Positions 41,395-52,040 of a stretch of 64,000 nucleotides of DNA are shown one piece after another. The notes below the pieces were generated by a model. That model was not told where the DNA came from. It worked only from the letters and a program-made list of their open reading frames with translations, and did no database searches. Origin of the DNA: Serratia surfactantfaciens (GTDB lineage Bacteria > Pseudomonadota > Gammaproteobacteria > Enterobacterales > Enterobacteriaceae). The position numbers and the translations under genes are program-made. The DNA lies in assembly GCF_001642805.2 (NCBI RefSeq), contig NZ_CP016948.1, positions 124,001-188,000 of the forward strand, in the 5' to 3' direction. Position 1 is the first letter of the stretch. Each line of letters starts with the position of its first letter.

Positions 41395-42441
41395 ATGGAT
41401 ATGGCGAATCTGACCTGGCTGCATGGCCGCCCGCAGAGCACCGGGGTGCTGAAAGCCAATCCGGAAGATTTCGTGGTGGTGGAAGACCTGGGTTTTGCAC
41501 CGGACGGCGAAGGCGAGCACGTGCTGGTGAACATCCGTAAAAATGGCTGCAATACCCAGTTCGTGGCCGACTATCTGGCGCGCTTCGCCGGCATTCACGC
41601 CCGTTCCGTCAGCTATGCGGGCTTGAAGGATCGTCACGCGGTGACCGAACAGTGGTTCTGCCTGCATATGCCGGGCAAGGAAACGCCGGACTTCTCCCGC
41701 TTTACGTTGGAAGGCTGCGAGGTGCTCTCGTATGCCCGTCACCTGCGCAAGATGCGCATCGGCACTCTGAAGGGCAACCACTTTACGCTGGTGCTGCGCC
41801 AGATTTCCGATCGGCAGGACGTGGAGCGCCGCTTGCAGGCGATCGCCGCACAGGGCGTGCCGAACTACTTTGGCAGCCAGCGTTTCGGCCGCGGCGGCAA
41901 CAACCTGGTGATGGCGCGCCGCTGGGCGAATGACGAAATCCGCGTCAAAGAGCGCAGTAAACGCAGCTTCTACCTGTCCGCCAGCCGCAGCGCGCTGTTC
42001 AATCAGATTGCCGGCCGGCGCCTGGCCGATGGACTGCAGCGCACCGTGCTGGAAGGGGATGCCCTGCAGCTGAGTGGGCGCGGCAGCTGGTTCGTTGCCA
42101 AAGCCGATGAGCTTGAGACGTTGCAGCAACGGCTGGATGCCGGCGAGCTGGCGATCACGGCGCCCTTGCCGGGTGACGGCGAGCCGGGCACCGCCGGCCA
42201 GGTATTGGCTTTTGAACAACAATGCTTGGCGGAACAACCGGAATTGCTTACGCTTTTAAAGCGCGAGCGTGTCGAACCCGCTCGTCGGGCCCTGCTGCTG
42301 CAGCCGCAAAATATGCTGTGGAACTGGTGGGATGACGTTACCGTGGAGCTGCGTTTCTGGTTGCCGGCAGGCAGCTTCGCGACCAGCGTGGTTCGCGAGA
42401 TCATGCAGCAGGATGACAGCGATGCGGATATTACTGAGTAA
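41395..42441 (+). CDS. truD: tRNA pseudouridine-13 synthase TruD
   Basis: Isomerises U13 in tRNA-Glu. 348 residues. The catalytic aspartate lies in [14 protein letters not shown] (about D80), with [15 protein letters not shown] near 155. The 3' end overlaps the surE start by 20 bases, the usual enterobacterial arrangement. Confidence 0.97.
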   Translation: MDMANLTWLHGRPQSTGVLKANPEDFVVVEDLGFAPDGEGEHVLVNIRKNGCNTQFVADYLARFAGIHARSVSYAGLKDRHAVTEQWFCLHMPGKETPDFSRFTLEGCEVLSYARHLRKMRIGTLKGNHFTLVLRQISDRQDVERRLQAIAAQGVPNYFGSQRFGRGGNNLVMARRWANDEIRVKERSKRSFYLSASRSALFNQIAGRRLADGLQRTVLEGDALQLSGRGSWFVAKADELETLQQRLDAGELAITAPLPGDGEPGTAGQVLAFEQQCLAEQPELLTLLKRERVEPARRALLLQPQNMLWNWWDDVTVELRFWLPAGSFATSVVREIMQQDDSDADITE

Positions 42442-43183
42442 CGATGACGGCGTTAGCGCCCCGGGCATTCAGGCGTTGGCGGCGGCGCTGCGGGAGTTCG
42501 CCGAGGTGCAAGTGGTGGCGCCGGATCGTAACCGCAGCGGCTCTTCCAATGCCCTGACGCTGGAGTCGCCGCTGCGTACGCAGACGCTGGCCAACGGCGA
42601 TATCGCGGTGCTGCAGGGGACGCCGACCGACTGTGTCTATCTTGGCGTCAACGCGCTGATGCGCCCGGCGCCGGACATCGTGGTCTCCGGCATCAACGCC
42701 GGGCCGAATTTGGGCGACGACGTCATCTATTCCGGCACCGTCGCGGCGGCGATGGAGGGGCGGCACCTGGGGCTGCCCGCGCTGGCGGTGTCGCTGAACG
42801 GCCATCAGCACTATGCGACCGCCGCCGTCATTACCTGCCACATCCTGCGCGCGCTGCAGCGCGAGCCGTTGCGTACCGGAAAAATCCTGAATATCAACGT
42901 GCCGGATCTGCCGCTGGCGGAGATCAAAGGCCTGCGCGTCACCCGTTGCGGCAGCCGCCATCCCGCCGATAAGGTCTTCTGCCAGCAGGATCCGCGCGGA
43001 CAAAATCTCTACTGGATCGGGCCGCCTGGTGATAAATTTGATGCCGGGCCGGATACCGACTTTGCGGCGGTGGAACAAGGCTATGTGGCGATCACGCCGC
43101 TGCAGGTGGATTTGACTGCCTACGCGGCGCAGGAAGTCGTAAAAACATGGTTAACCAAGGCAGAGGTTAGCGGGGAATGGTGA
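42422..43183 (+). CDS. surE: 5'/3'-nucleotidase SurE
   Basis: Metal-dependent survival phosphatase. 253 residues from the ATG at 42422 (a longer in-frame reading is the shadow of truD). The metal site is [12 protein letters not shown], with [21 protein letters not shown] at about 87-107. Overlaps truD at the front and pcm by 7 bases at the end, so the three are translationally linked. Confidence 0.97.
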   Translation: MRILLSNDDGVSAPGIQALAAALREFAEVQVVAPDRNRSGSSNALTLESPLRTQTLANGDIAVLQGTPTDCVYLGVNALMRPAPDIVVSGINAGPNLGDDVIYSGTVAAAMEGRHLGLPALAVSLNGHQHYATAAVITCHILRALQREPLRTGKILNINVPDLPLAEIKGLRVTRCGSRHPADKVFCQQDPRGQNLYWIGPPGDKFDAGPDTDFAAVEQGYVAITPLQVDLTAYAAQEVVKTWLTKAEVSGEW

Positions 43184-43803
43184 ACAAGCGTATGCAAACA
43201 TTGCTGACGCAGCTGCGGCAGCAGGGGATCCGGGACGAAAAGTTGCTGCAGGCGATCGAAGCGGTGCCGCGCGAACGTTTTGTCGACGAGGCGCTGGATC
43301 ACAAGGCCTACGAAAATACCGCGCTGCCGATCGGTTCCGGCCAGACCATCTCCCAGCCTTATATGGTGGCGCGCATGACCGAACTGCTGAACCTGACGCC
43401 CACTTCGAGGGTGCTGGAGATTGGCACCGGTTCCGGTTATCAAACCGCCATTCTGGCGCATTTGGTGCAACACGTTTGTTCCGTCGAACGCATCAAAGGG
43501 TTGCAATGGCAGGCCAAGCGCCGTCTGAAGCAGCTCGATCTCCATAATGTTTCTACCCGCCACGGCGACGGCTGGCAAGGCTGGGCGTCGCGCGGTCCGT
43601 TCGATGCAATCATCGTCACTGCCGCGCCGCCGGAAATTCCGCAGGCGCTGGTGGAGCAATTGGACGACGGCGGTATTTTGGTGCTGCCGGTCGGCGAACA
43701 GGCCCAAACCCTCAAACGCATTCAGCGTCATGGCAACGAATTCGTTGTCGACGCGGTGGAAGCGGTGCGTTTTGTGCCGCTGGTGAAAGGCGAATTGGCC
43801 TAG
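43177..43803 (+). CDS. pcm: Protein-L-isoaspartate O-methyltransferase Pcm
   Basis: Repairs isoaspartyl residues using SAM. 208 residues. The SAM loop is [14 protein letters not shown] (about 81-94), with the substrate segment [18 protein letters not shown] preceding it and [18 protein letters not shown] following it. Stationary-phase survival gene, adjacent to nlpD-rpoS as in E. coli. Confidence 0.97.
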   Translation: MVNKRMQTLLTQLRQQGIRDEKLLQAIEAVPRERFVDEALDHKAYENTALPIGSGQTISQPYMVARMTELLNLTPTSRVLEIGTGSGYQTAILAHLVQHVCSVERIKGLQWQAKRRLKQLDLHNVSTRHGDGWQGWASRGPFDAIIVTAAPPEIPQALVEQLDDGGILVLPVGEQAQTLKRIQRHGNEFVVDAVEAVRFVPLVKGELA

Positions 43804-44110
43804 CGATTGTCTGATTTTTAGACCGCCCGCAAAATCTGTTGCACTTTCATCACGTCCAGATAAGGTTTTCTCGTTCCAATCAGGCTAATTTTCACTAGAA
43901 TTGGCCTTTCTACGTAGTTGTCTTATGGTGCGACATCGCCAATGTGGTTAGCATTGGCGCGCATTTTGATGCTCCGGCGGGAGATAACCTGGCGTTCAGG
44001 GATCGGCCGGCGGCGCCTTTGCATCGCAGAAACTGGGAAGTGGCAAAAGCTCGGCTACGATGTAAAGGGTATTTTGGATATATCACTGATATTGCTGTCA
44101 TGGGGGAAGC
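43804..44110. other. Intergenic region pcm-nlpD
   Basis: Just over 300 bases with no credible gene. An overlapping ORF at 43918 runs into nlpD in another frame and is not family-like. The promoter of nlpD-rpoS must lie here; no single hexamer pair stands out. Confidence 0.4.
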
Positions 44111-45127
44111 ATGAGCACGGGAAGCCCAATGATTACGTTACGCCGGGTAGCGGTGTGTACGATGGTAAGTTTGTGGTTGGCGGGGTGTACGAATACTGCC
44201 TCGACGTCGGCCCCTATCAGCAGCGTGGGCGGCGGCGGCGCCGTTCCATCCGGCAATAATAATGGCGGAGCGCAGCAGGTCAGCCCAGAAGGCCGCATTG
44301 TCTATAACCGCAGTTATAACGCCATCCCTAAAGGGAGCTACAGCGGCGGCGACACCTATACGGTCAAGCGCGGCGATACGCTGTTTTACATCGCCTGGAT
44401 CACCGGCAACGATTTCCGCGACCTGGCGCAGCGCAACAATATTCCCGAGCCGTACAGCCTGAATGTTGGCCAAACCATTCAGCTTGGTAATGGTTCTGCC
44501 AACGGCGGCGGCGGTATGCTGGCGACGACAGACGCTACCAAAGGCGGCGTTCCGAAGCCACCTTCCACTACCCAGATCCAGACGGCAACGGTTGATTCTC
44601 AATCAACTAACGCGTATTCTGAAAACTCGGGTAAACAGAATGTAGGTAAGATGTTACCTGCAGCGGGTGCCGCAGCGGTTGGGACCGCGACTGCGCCTGT
44701 TACCGCACCGGAAGCCGCTCCACCAGTGAGCAGCACCGTCAGCAACAGTTCTCCGGTCAGCACTTGGAGATGGCCGACTGACGGTAAGATTATTGATAAC
44801 TTTTCCTCATCAGAAGGTGGGAATAAGGGCGTCGATATCGCCGGTTCCCGTGGGCAGCCTATCTTCGCTACCGCCGATGGCCGCGTAGTGTATGCAGGCA
44901 ACGCTTTACGGGGTTACGGTAATCTAATCATCATCAAACACAATGATGATTACCTGAGCGCCTACGCTCATAACGACACAATGCTGGTCCGGGAACAACA
45001 AGAAGTGAAGGCGGGTCAAAAAATAGCCACCATGGGTAGCTCCGGTACCAGTTCAGTACGTTTGCATTTTGAAATTCGTTACAAGGGGAAATCCGTAAAC
45101 CCGCTGCGTTATCTTCCGCAGCGATAG
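44111..45127 (+). CDS. nlpD: Murein hydrolase activator NlpD (lipoprotein)
   Basis: Outer-membrane lipoprotein activating AmiC during septum splitting. 338 residues. The lipobox is SLWLAGC. A LysM domain ([20 protein letters not shown]) and a low-complexity linker lead to a C-terminal LytM domain that is catalytically degenerate ([33 protein letters not shown]). The main rpoS promoter in enterobacteria lies inside nlpD, so the 3' half of this gene doubles as rpoS leader DNA. Confidence 0.97.
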   Translation: MSTGSPMITLRRVAVCTMVSLWLAGCTNTASTSAPISSVGGGGAVPSGNNNGGAQQVSPEGRIVYNRSYNAIPKGSYSGGDTYTVKRGDTLFYIAWITGNDFRDLAQRNNIPEPYSLNVGQTIQLGNGSANGGGGMLATTDATKGGVPKPPSTTQIQTATVDSQSTNAYSENSGKQNVGKMLPAAGAAAVGTATAPVTAPEAAPPVSSTVSNSSPVSTWRWPTDGKIIDNFSSSEGGNKGVDIAGSRGQPIFATADGRVVYAGNALRGYGNLIIIKHNDDYLSAYAHNDTMLVREQQEVKAGQKIATMGSSGTSSVRLHFEIRYKGKSVNPLRYLPQR

Positions 45128-45181
45128 ATTGGGCAGAATACGCTGAGATTCTGCTCGCGGTATCACGGGTAGGAGCAGCAT

Positions 45182-46180
45182 ATGAGCCAAAATACGCTGA
45201 AAGTTAACGAGTTACATGATGATGCGGATTTCGACGAGAATGGAGCTGAGGCTGAGTCGTTTGATGAAAAAGCGCTGGTAGAAGAAGAGGCCAGCGAGAA
45301 CGATTTAGCGGAAGAAGAGCTGTTGTCTCAAGGCGTTACGCAACGCGTATTGGATGCGACGCAGCTCTATCTGGGCGAGATCGGTTATTCCCCTCTGCTG
45401 ACCGCAGAGGAAGAAGTCTATTTTGCGCGGCGTGCTCTGCGCGGTGACGTGCCGTCCCGCCGCCGCATGATTGAAAGCAACCTGCGGCTGGTAGTGAAAA
45501 TTGCCCGCCGCTACAGCAACCGCGGTCTGGCGCTGCTGGATCTGATCGAAGAGGGTAACCTCGGTCTGATTCGCGCAGTGGAAAAATTTGACCCGGAACG
45601 CGGTTTCCGCTTCTCCACTTATGCAACCTGGTGGATCCGTCAGACGATTGAGCGGGCGATCATGAACCAAACCCGTACCATTCGTTTGCCTATCCATATC
45701 GTCAAAGAACTGAATGTCTATCTGCGCACCGCGCGCGAGCTTTCTCATAAACTGGATCATGAACCGAGCGCTGAAGAGATTGCCGAGCAACTCGACAAGC
45801 CGGTAGATGACGTCAGCCGCATGCTGCGCCTGAATGAGCGCATCACCTCGGTGGATACGCCGCTGGGCGGGGATTCGGAGAAAGCGCTGCTGGACATTCT
45901 GGCCGACGAAAAGGACAACGGGCCTGAAGACACCACGCAAGATGACGATATGAAGCAAAGCATCGTCAAATGGTTGTTCGAACTGAACGCCAAACAGCGT
46001 GAAGTGTTGGCGCGTCGTTTCGGCCTGCTGGGCTATGAAGCGGCGACGCTGGAAGACGTGGGCCGGGAGATTGGCCTGACGCGTGAACGCGTCCGTCAGA
46101 TTCAGGTTGAAGGTCTGCGCCGCCTGCGTGAGATCCTGCAGATGCAGGGTCTGAGCATTGAGGCGCTGTTCCGCGAATAA
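45182..46180 (+). CDS. rpoS: RNA polymerase sigma factor RpoS (sigma-38)
   Basis: General stress and stationary-phase sigma factor. 332 residues. It has region 1.2 ([15 protein letters not shown]) and region 2 with [20 protein letters not shown] and the -10 recognition helix [17 protein letters not shown]. Region 3 ([18 protein letters not shown]) and region 4 ([20 protein letters not shown]) follow. No truncation or frameshift is seen. Confidence 0.98.
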   Translation: MSQNTLKVNELHDDADFDENGAEAESFDEKALVEEEASENDLAEEELLSQGVTQRVLDATQLYLGEIGYSPLLTAEEEVYFARRALRGDVPSRRRMIESNLRLVVKIARRYSNRGLALLDLIEEGNLGLIRAVEKFDPERGFRFSTYATWWIRQTIERAIMNQTRTIRLPIHIVKELNVYLRTARELSHKLDHEPSAEEIAEQLDKPVDDVSRMLRLNERITSVDTPLGGDSEKALLDILADEKDNGPEDTTQDDDMKQSIVKWLFELNAKQREVLARRFGLLGYEAATLEDVGREIGLTRERVRQIQVEGLRRLREILQMQGLSIEALFRE

Positions 46181-46205
46181 TGCCGGTTGTTGAACCGCAT
46201 CAAAT

Positions 46206-46238
46206 AAAAACGGTGAGCATGATGCTCACCGTTTTTTT
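46206..46238. terminator. Bidirectional terminator between rpoS and mutS
   Basis: AAAAACGGTGAGC-ATGAT-GCTCACCGTTTTTTT, a perfect 9-bp core with A and T runs, between the converging rpoS and mutS genes. Confidence 0.92.
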
Positions 46239-46260
46239 ATGCCTGCGTTTATCGCCTCAA

Positions 46261-48816
46261 CTACACCATATTTTTCAGCCGATAGAGCCATTCCAGCGCC
46301 TGACGCGGCGACAGGGAATCCGGATCCAGCGCCTCCAGTGCTTCTACCGCCGGCGAAGTCTCTTCCTGCAGCAGCGTCATCTGGGTGGCATCGACACTGC
46401 CCGATGCGGTGTGGCTGGAGATAGACTCCAGTTCGCGCAGCTTCTGGCGGGCGCGCTTGATGACGTCGCGCGGCACGCCGGCCAGCGCGGCGACCGCCAG
46501 GCCATAGCTTTTGCTGGCGGCGCCGTCCTGCACGGTGTGCATGAAGGCGATGGTGTCGCCGTGTTCAAGCGCGTCCAGATGCACGTTGACCACGCCTTCC
46601 ATTTTCTCCGGCAGGGTCGTCAGCTCGAAGTAGTGGGTGGCGAACAGCGTCATTGCCTTGATGCGGTTAGCCAGGTTCTCGGCGCAGGCCCAGGCCAGCG
46701 ACAGGCCGTCGTAGGTGGAGGTACCGCGGCCTATCTCATCCATCAACACCAGGCTGTGCTCGGTGGCGTTGTGCAGGATGTTGGCGGTTTCAGTCATCTC
46801 CACCATGAAGGTGGAGCGGCCGGAAGCCAGATCGTCCGCCGCGCCGACGCGGGTGAAGATGCGATCCACCGGGCCGATGGTGGCCTTGGTAGCCGGCACA
46901 TAGCTGCCGATGTGCGCCATCAGCACGATCAGCGCCGTTTGCCGCATATAGGTACTTTTACCGCCCATGTTTGGGCCGGTGATGATCAGCATGCGACGCT
47001 GTGGCGACAGGGTGAGCGGGTTGGAGATAAACGGCTCGCTCAGCACCTGCTCCACCACCGGGTGGCGGCCTTCGGTGATGCGGATCCCCGGCTGCTCGCT
47101 CATGGTCGGGCAGGCGTAGTTCAGGGTATCGGCGCGCTCGGCCAGGTTGGCCAGCACGTCCAGCTCGGCCAGTGCGGCGGCGCTTTGTTGCAGTTCCGCC
47201 AGGTGCGGCAGCAGCAGGTCGAACAGCTCGTCGTACAGGCTTTTCTCGATCGCCAGTGCCTTACCCTTGGAGGTGAGCACTTTGTCTTCATACTCTTTCA
47301 GTTCCGGGATGATGTAGCGCTCGGCATTTTTCAGCGTCTGGCGGCGCACATAGTGGATCGGCACCAGGTGGCTTTGGCCGCGGCTGACCTGAATGTAGTA
47401 GCCGTGTACGCCGTTGAAGCCGACCTTGAGCGTATCCAGCCCCAGCTTTTCACGCTCGCGGATCTCCAGCCGGTCGAGGTAGTCGCTGGCGCCGTCCGCC
47501 AGCGCGCGCCACTCGTCCAACTCGCTGTTGTAGCCGGGGGCGATCACGCCGCCGTCGCGCACCAGCACCGGCGGTGATTCAATGACCGCGCGTTCCAACA
47601 ATTCGCGCAGTTCGTCGAACTGGCCCACCTGCGACAGTAGCTGCTGCACGTGCGGCGTCTCTACGTCTTGCAGCAGCGCGCGGATGTCCGGCAACTGTTG
47701 GAAAGCATGGCGCATGCGCGCCAGATCGCGCGGACGGGCGGTGCGCAGCGCCAGACGCGCCAAAATACGTTCCTGATCGCCCACCTGACGCAGCGAAGGC
47801 TGCAGATCCGCGAACAGTTCCTGCAATGCGCCGATCGCCTGCTGGCGGGCAGTCAGGACCTTGATGTCGCGGGTTGGCATGTGCAGCCAGCGTTTCAGCA
47901 TGCGGCTGCCCATTGGCGTCACTGTGCGATCGAGGATCGCCGCCAGCGTGTTGTCGCTGCCGCCGGATAGGCTCTGCGTCAGCTCCAGATTGCGGCGGGT
48001 GGCGGCGTCCATGATGATGCCGTCCTGCTGGCGCTCCATGGTGATGCCGCGAATGTGCGGCAGCGAAGTGCGTTGGGTATCTTTGACGTACTGCAGCAGA
48101 CAGCCTGCGGCACGCAGCGCCTGGTGCGCCTGCTCGACGCCAAAGCCGGTCAGATCGCGGGTGCCGAACTGCAGGTTGAGCTGCTGGCGTGCGGTCTCCA
48201 GTTCGAATTCCCACAGCGGGCGGCGGCGCAGGCCATGGCGCTGTTCGATCAGCGTCATCTGTTCGAAGGTTTCCGGGTAGAGCAGCTCGGCCGGATTGGT
48301 GCGCTGCAGCTCGGCGGCCATGGTTTCCAGATCCTGCGGCTCGGCGACGCGGAAACGGCCGGAGCTGACGTCCAGGGTGGCGTAACCGAAGCCGCGCGCG
48401 TCTTGCCAGATCGCCGCCAGCAGGTTGTCCTGGCGTTCTTGCAGCAGCGCTTCGTCGGTGATGGTGCCGGGGGTGACGATGCGCACCACTTTGCGCTCGA
48501 CCGGCCCTTTGCTGGTGGCCGGATCGCCGATCTGTTCGCAGATCGCGACGGATTCGCCGAGCTGCACCAGCTTGGCCAGGTAGTTCTCTACCGCGTGGTG
48601 TGGCACGCCGGCCATCGGGATCGGCTCGCCCGCCGAGGCGCCGCGTTTGGTCAGCGAGATATCCAGCAGTTGGGAAGCGCGCTTGGCGTCGTCGTAAAAC
48701 AGCTCGTAGAAGTCACCCATGCGGTAGAACAGCAGGATTTCAGGATGCTGGGCCTTGAGGCGCAGGTATTGCTGCATCATCGGCGTGTGCGAATCGAGTT
48801 TATCGGTGCTATTCAT
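46261..48816 (-). CDS. mutS: DNA mismatch repair protein MutS
   Basis: Recognises mispairs and loops. 851 residues from the ATG at 48816; seven extra codons are possible from 48837 but less family-like. The Phe-x-Glu mismatch wedge lies in [13 protein letters not shown]. Further motifs are the Walker [11 protein letters not shown] and the Walker B-like [19 protein letters not shown], with FATHYFELT after it. Intact. Confidence 0.97.
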   Translation of the reverse strand: MNSTDKLDSHTPMMQQYLRLKAQHPEILLFYRMGDFYELFYDDAKRASQLLDISLTKRGASAGEPIPMAGVPHHAVENYLAKLVQLGESVAICEQIGDPATSKGPVERKVVRIVTPGTITDEALLQERQDNLLAAIWQDARGFGYATLDVSSGRFRVAEPQDLETMAAELQRTNPAELLYPETFEQMTLIEQRHGLRRRPLWEFELETARQQLNLQFGTRDLTGFGVEQAHQALRAAGCLLQYVKDTQRTSLPHIRGITMERQQDGIIMDAATRRNLELTQSLSGGSDNTLAAILDRTVTPMGSRMLKRWLHMPTRDIKVLTARQQAIGALQELFADLQPSLRQVGDQERILARLALRTARPRDLARMRHAFQQLPDIRALLQDVETPHVQQLLSQVGQFDELRELLERAVIESPPVLVRDGGVIAPGYNSELDEWRALADGASDYLDRLEIREREKLGLDTLKVGFNGVHGYYIQVSRGQSHLVPIHYVRRQTLKNAERYIIPELKEYEDKVLTSKGKALAIEKSLYDELFDLLLPHLAELQQSAAALAELDVLANLAERADTLNYACPTMSEQPGIRITEGRHPVVEQVLSEPFISNPLTLSPQRRMLIITGPNMGGKSTYMRQTALIVLMAHIGSYVPATKATIGPVDRIFTRVGAADDLASGRSTFMVEMTETANILHNATEHSLVLMDEIGRGTSTYDGLSLAWACAENLANRIKAMTLFATHYFELTTLPEKMEGVVNVHLDALEHGDTIAFMHTVQDGAASKSYGLAVAALAGVPRDVIKRARQKLRELESISSHTASGSVDATQMTLLQEETSPAVEALEALDPDSLSPRQALEWLYRLKNMV

Positions 48817-49126
48817 ACGATTATTTTTCCAATCCATTGAATGTAAAGGTCACTGTGATTTTCATTGTCGTCATTCGCTATCACATTGTTTCAGCAGGCG
48901 TCGCCCCATTCAGCGCTTTGGCGGGCGGCGCAAATCAAGTCATCAAAACGCCAAACGGCGTGTTCAAACCCAAGGTTTGCACAGACGCTTATACTAGCCC
49001 AGCGGGCAATCGGCTGTCACAGGTAAAAATGGGAAGCGCTGCGCAAGGCGGGTTGGTAACGAAGCGAGATTGTCGTTCGTCTGCGGGCAACAACACAAGT
49101 CGCCGCCCGCAGTAGTGGTGGAGAGG
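48817..49126. other. Intergenic region between mutS and the SMP-30 gene
   Basis: No gene with family support. It includes the mutS promoter area and an inverted repeat CTGCGGGC-16-GCCCGCAG (49081-49112), possibly the terminator of the SMP-30 operon on the minus strand, though without a T-run. A 92-codon reading on the plus strand here has no recognisable features. Confidence 0.4.
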
Positions 49127-50119
49127 TTATTGCGCGGTGGTGAGAGGCAAGGGCAGTTGATAGAGACGGAAGCTGTCGGGCACGTCAGTTTCATGGCCGG
49201 GCAGCAGGCGGTGGCGGATGCGCGACTCGCTGACGAAGGCGCAGCCTTGCGGGGTGATAGTCAGGTTGACCGGCGATTCCATACCTTCGCGCAAGACCTC
49301 AAGTTGGTGCATGCCTGCCGCCTTCGGCAACGCGATCCGCAGGATCCGCCCGTGGCCGCTCTGGATCGCGTTTTCCAGCACGATCAGCGCGCCGTCCGGT
49401 GCCAACCCCATTCCGTCCGGGTTTTCGATGAGGCGCGGCAGCTGCATTTCCGTCAGCTGCGGCTGGGGATCGTTATAGCTGAGGGTGTAGAGCTTACCGG
49501 TACCGAAATTGGCGACTGCCATCAGCCGATCGTCGAGCAGCACGATCCCGGCGGCGCCCAGCCCGCTAGGGGCCGCTAACTGCGGATCCTGAAACAGCGT
49601 ACTGAATGCCGTCTCGCCTGGCCGCAGGCGCAGGATGCCGCCGCCGCGGGTTTCCGTCACGTACACCGTACCGTCTGCGCCGAGCACGATATCGTTGCCC
49701 ATTTCGCCCGCCGGCAGCGCCAGGCTGCGGTCGAGCGTGCCATCCGCGACGTTCAGCGCGTAGATGCGGTTGGCTCGCGCTTTGCCGCCGGAGAGGAAGT
49801 CCGGCGAATTGCCCCACAGCAGCCCGCGTTTTTCGTCCAGCCTCAGCGCGTTTGAGGCGAACACCGTGTCAGCGCCGGGGAAAAAGGTTTCCCACGCTTT
49901 ACCCGGCCGTTTACGCAGCACATTGCCGCTGGTGACAAAGCCGACATACAGGGTGCCGTCCGCCGCGCGGGCGATGCCGTTGGGGTAAAGCGCGCCGGGC
50001 GGCAGCGTCATGCTGCTTGCGGCGCAGGCTGCGCTGATGGCGGCCTGTGCCGGAACGCTAAGGGGAAGTGTGGTGGCGAGGGTGAAAAACACCGCTCGCA
50101 CGGTAACAGCGTATGACAT
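49127..50119 (-). CDS. Exported SMP-30/gluconolactonase-like beta-propeller protein
   Basis: 330 residues with a signal peptide (VRAVFFTLATTLPLSVPAQA). Repeated blades such as YPNGIARAADGTLYVGF, GNDIVLGADGTVYVTE and PDGMGLAPDGALIVLEN are typical of six-bladed SMP-30/gluconolactonase/LRE folds. Probably a periplasmic lactonase or sugar-acid-processing protein; the exact substrate is unknown. Third gene of a minus-strand unit with the aldo-keto reductase and SDR; AGGAGAG precedes the start. Confidence 0.75.
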   Translation of the reverse strand: MSYAVTVRAVFFTLATTLPLSVPAQAAISAACAASSMTLPPGALYPNGIARAADGTLYVGFVTSGNVLRKRPGKAWETFFPGADTVFASNALRLDEKRGLLWGNSPDFLSGGKARANRIYALNVADGTLDRSLALPAGEMGNDIVLGADGTVYVTETRGGGILRLRPGETAFSTLFQDPQLAAPSGLGAAGIVLLDDRLMAVANFGTGKLYTLSYNDPQPQLTEMQLPRLIENPDGMGLAPDGALIVLENAIQSGHGRILRIALPKAAGMHQLEVLREGMESPVNLTITPQGCAFVSESRIRHRLLPGHETDVPDSFRLYQLPLPLTTAQ

Positions 50120-50149
50120 GTCTTCTCTCCTGCAATGAAGGCAAATGGG

Positions 50150-51121
50150 CTACCAGCGCTCGGGGCGGGCAACGCGCGCGATAGGCGCCTCCAGCGCGGC
50201 CACGTCTTCCGGCGATAGCCTGAGGGTGAGCGCTGCCAGGGCATCCTGCAGATGATGCGGCTTGGACATGCCCACCAGCGGCGACGCCACGCCGGGTTTG
50301 GCCAACAGCCAGGCCAGCGCGATCTGTGCCGGAGGAACGCCGTGCGCGGCGGCCACCTCCGCTACCGCAGCGACGGTACGCTCAACTTCGTCTCTGCTGC
50401 CGTACCAACGAGGTGCCTGTTCGTCGGTGGCGGCGCGCAGCGTGCCGGCCGTACCTGAACCGGCCAGCACGCCGCGCGCCAGCGGCGACCAGGGCGTCAG
50501 GCCGAGCCCTTCTTCCAGACACAGCGGGATCAGCTCCTCTTCGTCTTCACGCGTCACCAGGTTGTATTGGCTCTGCAGCGAAATAAACGGCGCCAGGCGG
50601 TGCTGACGTTGAAAGGCCAGCATTTTCATCAGGCGCCAGGCGTGCAGTGAAGACGCGCCGAGATAGCGGATCTTGCCCGCCCGCACCAGGGCGTCGAGGG
50701 TGTCGGCGGTTTCTTCGATCGGCGTTTCGGTATCGAAGCGGTGCAGCACGAACAGATCCAGGTAATCCGTTCCCAATCTCTGCAAAGAGGCGTCGACGCT
50801 GTGCAGCAGGTGCTTGCGCGACAGCCCGCGGCTGTTCGGCTGCGCATCCATCGGGAAGTAGGCCTTGGTGGCGATCACCACGTCTTCACGACGGGCGAAC
50901 GCTTTCAGTGCGCGACCGAGGAGACGCTCGCTTTCTCCGCCGGAGTAAATGTTGGCGGTATCGAAGAAATTGATGCCCGCTTCCAGCGCTTCGCGAATAA
51001 AGGGGCGCGCCTCGTCTTCCTTCAGCACCCAGGGGCGCCAGGCCGGATCGCCGTAGGTCATGCAGCCCAGGCAGAGGCGGGACACCTTCAGGCCGCTGTC
51101 GCCAAGCCGAACGTAGTTCAT
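50150..51121 (-). CDS. Aldo/keto reductase
   Basis: 323-residue NADPH-dependent oxidoreductase of the TIM-barrel AKR superfamily. Catalytic residues appear as NFFDTANIYSGGESERLLG (Asp and Tyr), VIATKAYF (Lys) and LFVLHRFD (His). LGLTPWSPLARGVLAG begins the cofactor-binding part. Strong GAGGAGG ribosome site. It lies 12 bases after the SDR gene and 30 before the SMP-30 gene, so is likely co-transcribed. Substrate unknown. Confidence 0.9.
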   Translation of the reverse strand: MNYVRLGDSGLKVSRLCLGCMTYGDPAWRPWVLKEDEARPFIREALEAGINFFDTANIYSGGESERLLGRALKAFARREDVVIATKAYFPMDAQPNSRGLSRKHLLHSVDASLQRLGTDYLDLFVLHRFDTETPIEETADTLDALVRAGKIRYLGASSLHAWRLMKMLAFQRQHRLAPFISLQSQYNLVTREDEEELIPLCLEEGLGLTPWSPLARGVLAGSGTAGTLRAATDEQAPRWYGSRDEVERTVAAVAEVAAAHGVPPAQIALAWLLAKPGVASPLVGMSKPHHLQDALAALTLRLSPEDVAALEAPIARVARPERW

Positions 51122-51133
51122 GGCGTCGCCTCC

Positions 51134-51934
51134 TCAGCGCATGCCGGCGATGGTGTAACCGCCGTCCACCAGCAGGCTTTGGCCGGTGATGAAGCGGGCC
51201 TCGTCCGTCGCCAGCCACAGTGCCACATCGCCGATATCTTCCGATTCGCCCAGGCGGCCGGCGGGCGTATGGGCGATAAAGGGCGCGAACGCCGCGCTGT
51301 CGGCCACGCTGCTGCGCGCCATCGGCGTGTCGATGATGCCGGGGTTGATGTTGTTGACGCGGATGCCCTGGCCGCTGTATTCGAGCGCCACTGCGCGGAT
51401 CATCGCATCGAGCGCCCCTTTGCTGGCGGAGTAGCTGGATGAACCGGCCAGTGCGCCGTGGGTCAGCCAGGAGGAGGTGTTGATGATCACGCCGCCCGAG
51501 CGTTGAGCCAGGAAGGTTTCAATCTCGTATTTCATCGCCAGCCAGACGCCTCTGAGGTTAATGGCGATAACCCGGTCAAAATCTTCGCTGGTCTGTTCGG
51601 TGATGGGGGCGAAGTTGCCGATGATGCCGGCGTTGTTGAGGGCGACGTCGAGTCGGCCGTAATGGGCGGTCACCGCGGCGAGCAGCCGGCGGATATCACC
51701 CTCCTGGGCGACGTCGGTCACGATGGGCAGGGCGTCGCCGCCGGCCAACGCGATATCGCGCGCCGTGGCTTCGATCTCCGCCGCGCGCCGGCCGGCCAAC
51801 GCCACTTTGGCGCCCTCGCGGGCATAGGCCAGCGCTGCGGCGCGGCCGATGCCGGTGCCGCCGCCGCTCACCAGTACGACTTTACCCGCCAGCCTGCGCG
51901 GCGTTTCATGAGTTGGAGCTGTAGCATTAATCAT
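51134..51934 (-). CDS. Short-chain dehydrogenase/reductase (SDR)
   Basis: 266-residue classical SDR. The cofactor loop is VSGGGTGIGRAAALAYA, followed by NNAGIIG, the catalytic Ser-Tyr-Lys set (NTSSWL, YSASKGAL) and the C-terminal SLLVDGGYTIAGM. The start at 51934 has CAGG upstream; a longer reading to 51967 is possible. Divergent from a LysR regulator, probably its control target. Confidence 0.9.
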   Translation of the reverse strand: MINATAPTHETPRRLAGKVVLVSGGGTGIGRAAALAYAREGAKVALAGRRAAEIEATARDIALAGGDALPIVTDVAQEGDIRRLLAAVTAHYGRLDVALNNAGIIGNFAPITEQTSEDFDRVIAINLRGVWLAMKYEIETFLAQRSGGVIINTSSWLTHGALAGSSSYSASKGALDAMIRAVALEYSGQGIRVNNINPGIIDTPMARSSVADSAAFAPFIAHTPAGRLGESEDIGDVALWLATDEARFITGQSLLVDGGYTIAGMR

Positions 51935-52040
51935 CGCATCGATACCTGGTAATGGGTTCGATCGCAATGCTATGTTGTTAGATGACGGATAACTATCCGC
52001 TAAAAATTCATCTCACTATTAGATAATTTATATCAATAGC
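51935..52040. promoter_or_regulatory. Divergent control region between SDR operon and LysR gene
   Basis: 106 bases containing AT-rich elements (ATGTTGTTAGATGACGGATAACTAT and ATTCATCTCACTATTAGATAAT) in which a LysR-type T-N11-A site could lie. Divergent regulator-target layout is typical of this family; the exact site is not resolved. Confidence 0.4.

Noticed and set aside
43918..44259. 113-codon frame overlapping the start of nlpD
   Set aside because: Overlaps a confirmed lipoprotein gene in another frame and has no features of its own.
48837..49115. 92-codon plus-strand frame between mutS and the SMP-30 gene
   Set aside because: No ribosome site, signal or family resemblance; ends in the hairpin region.
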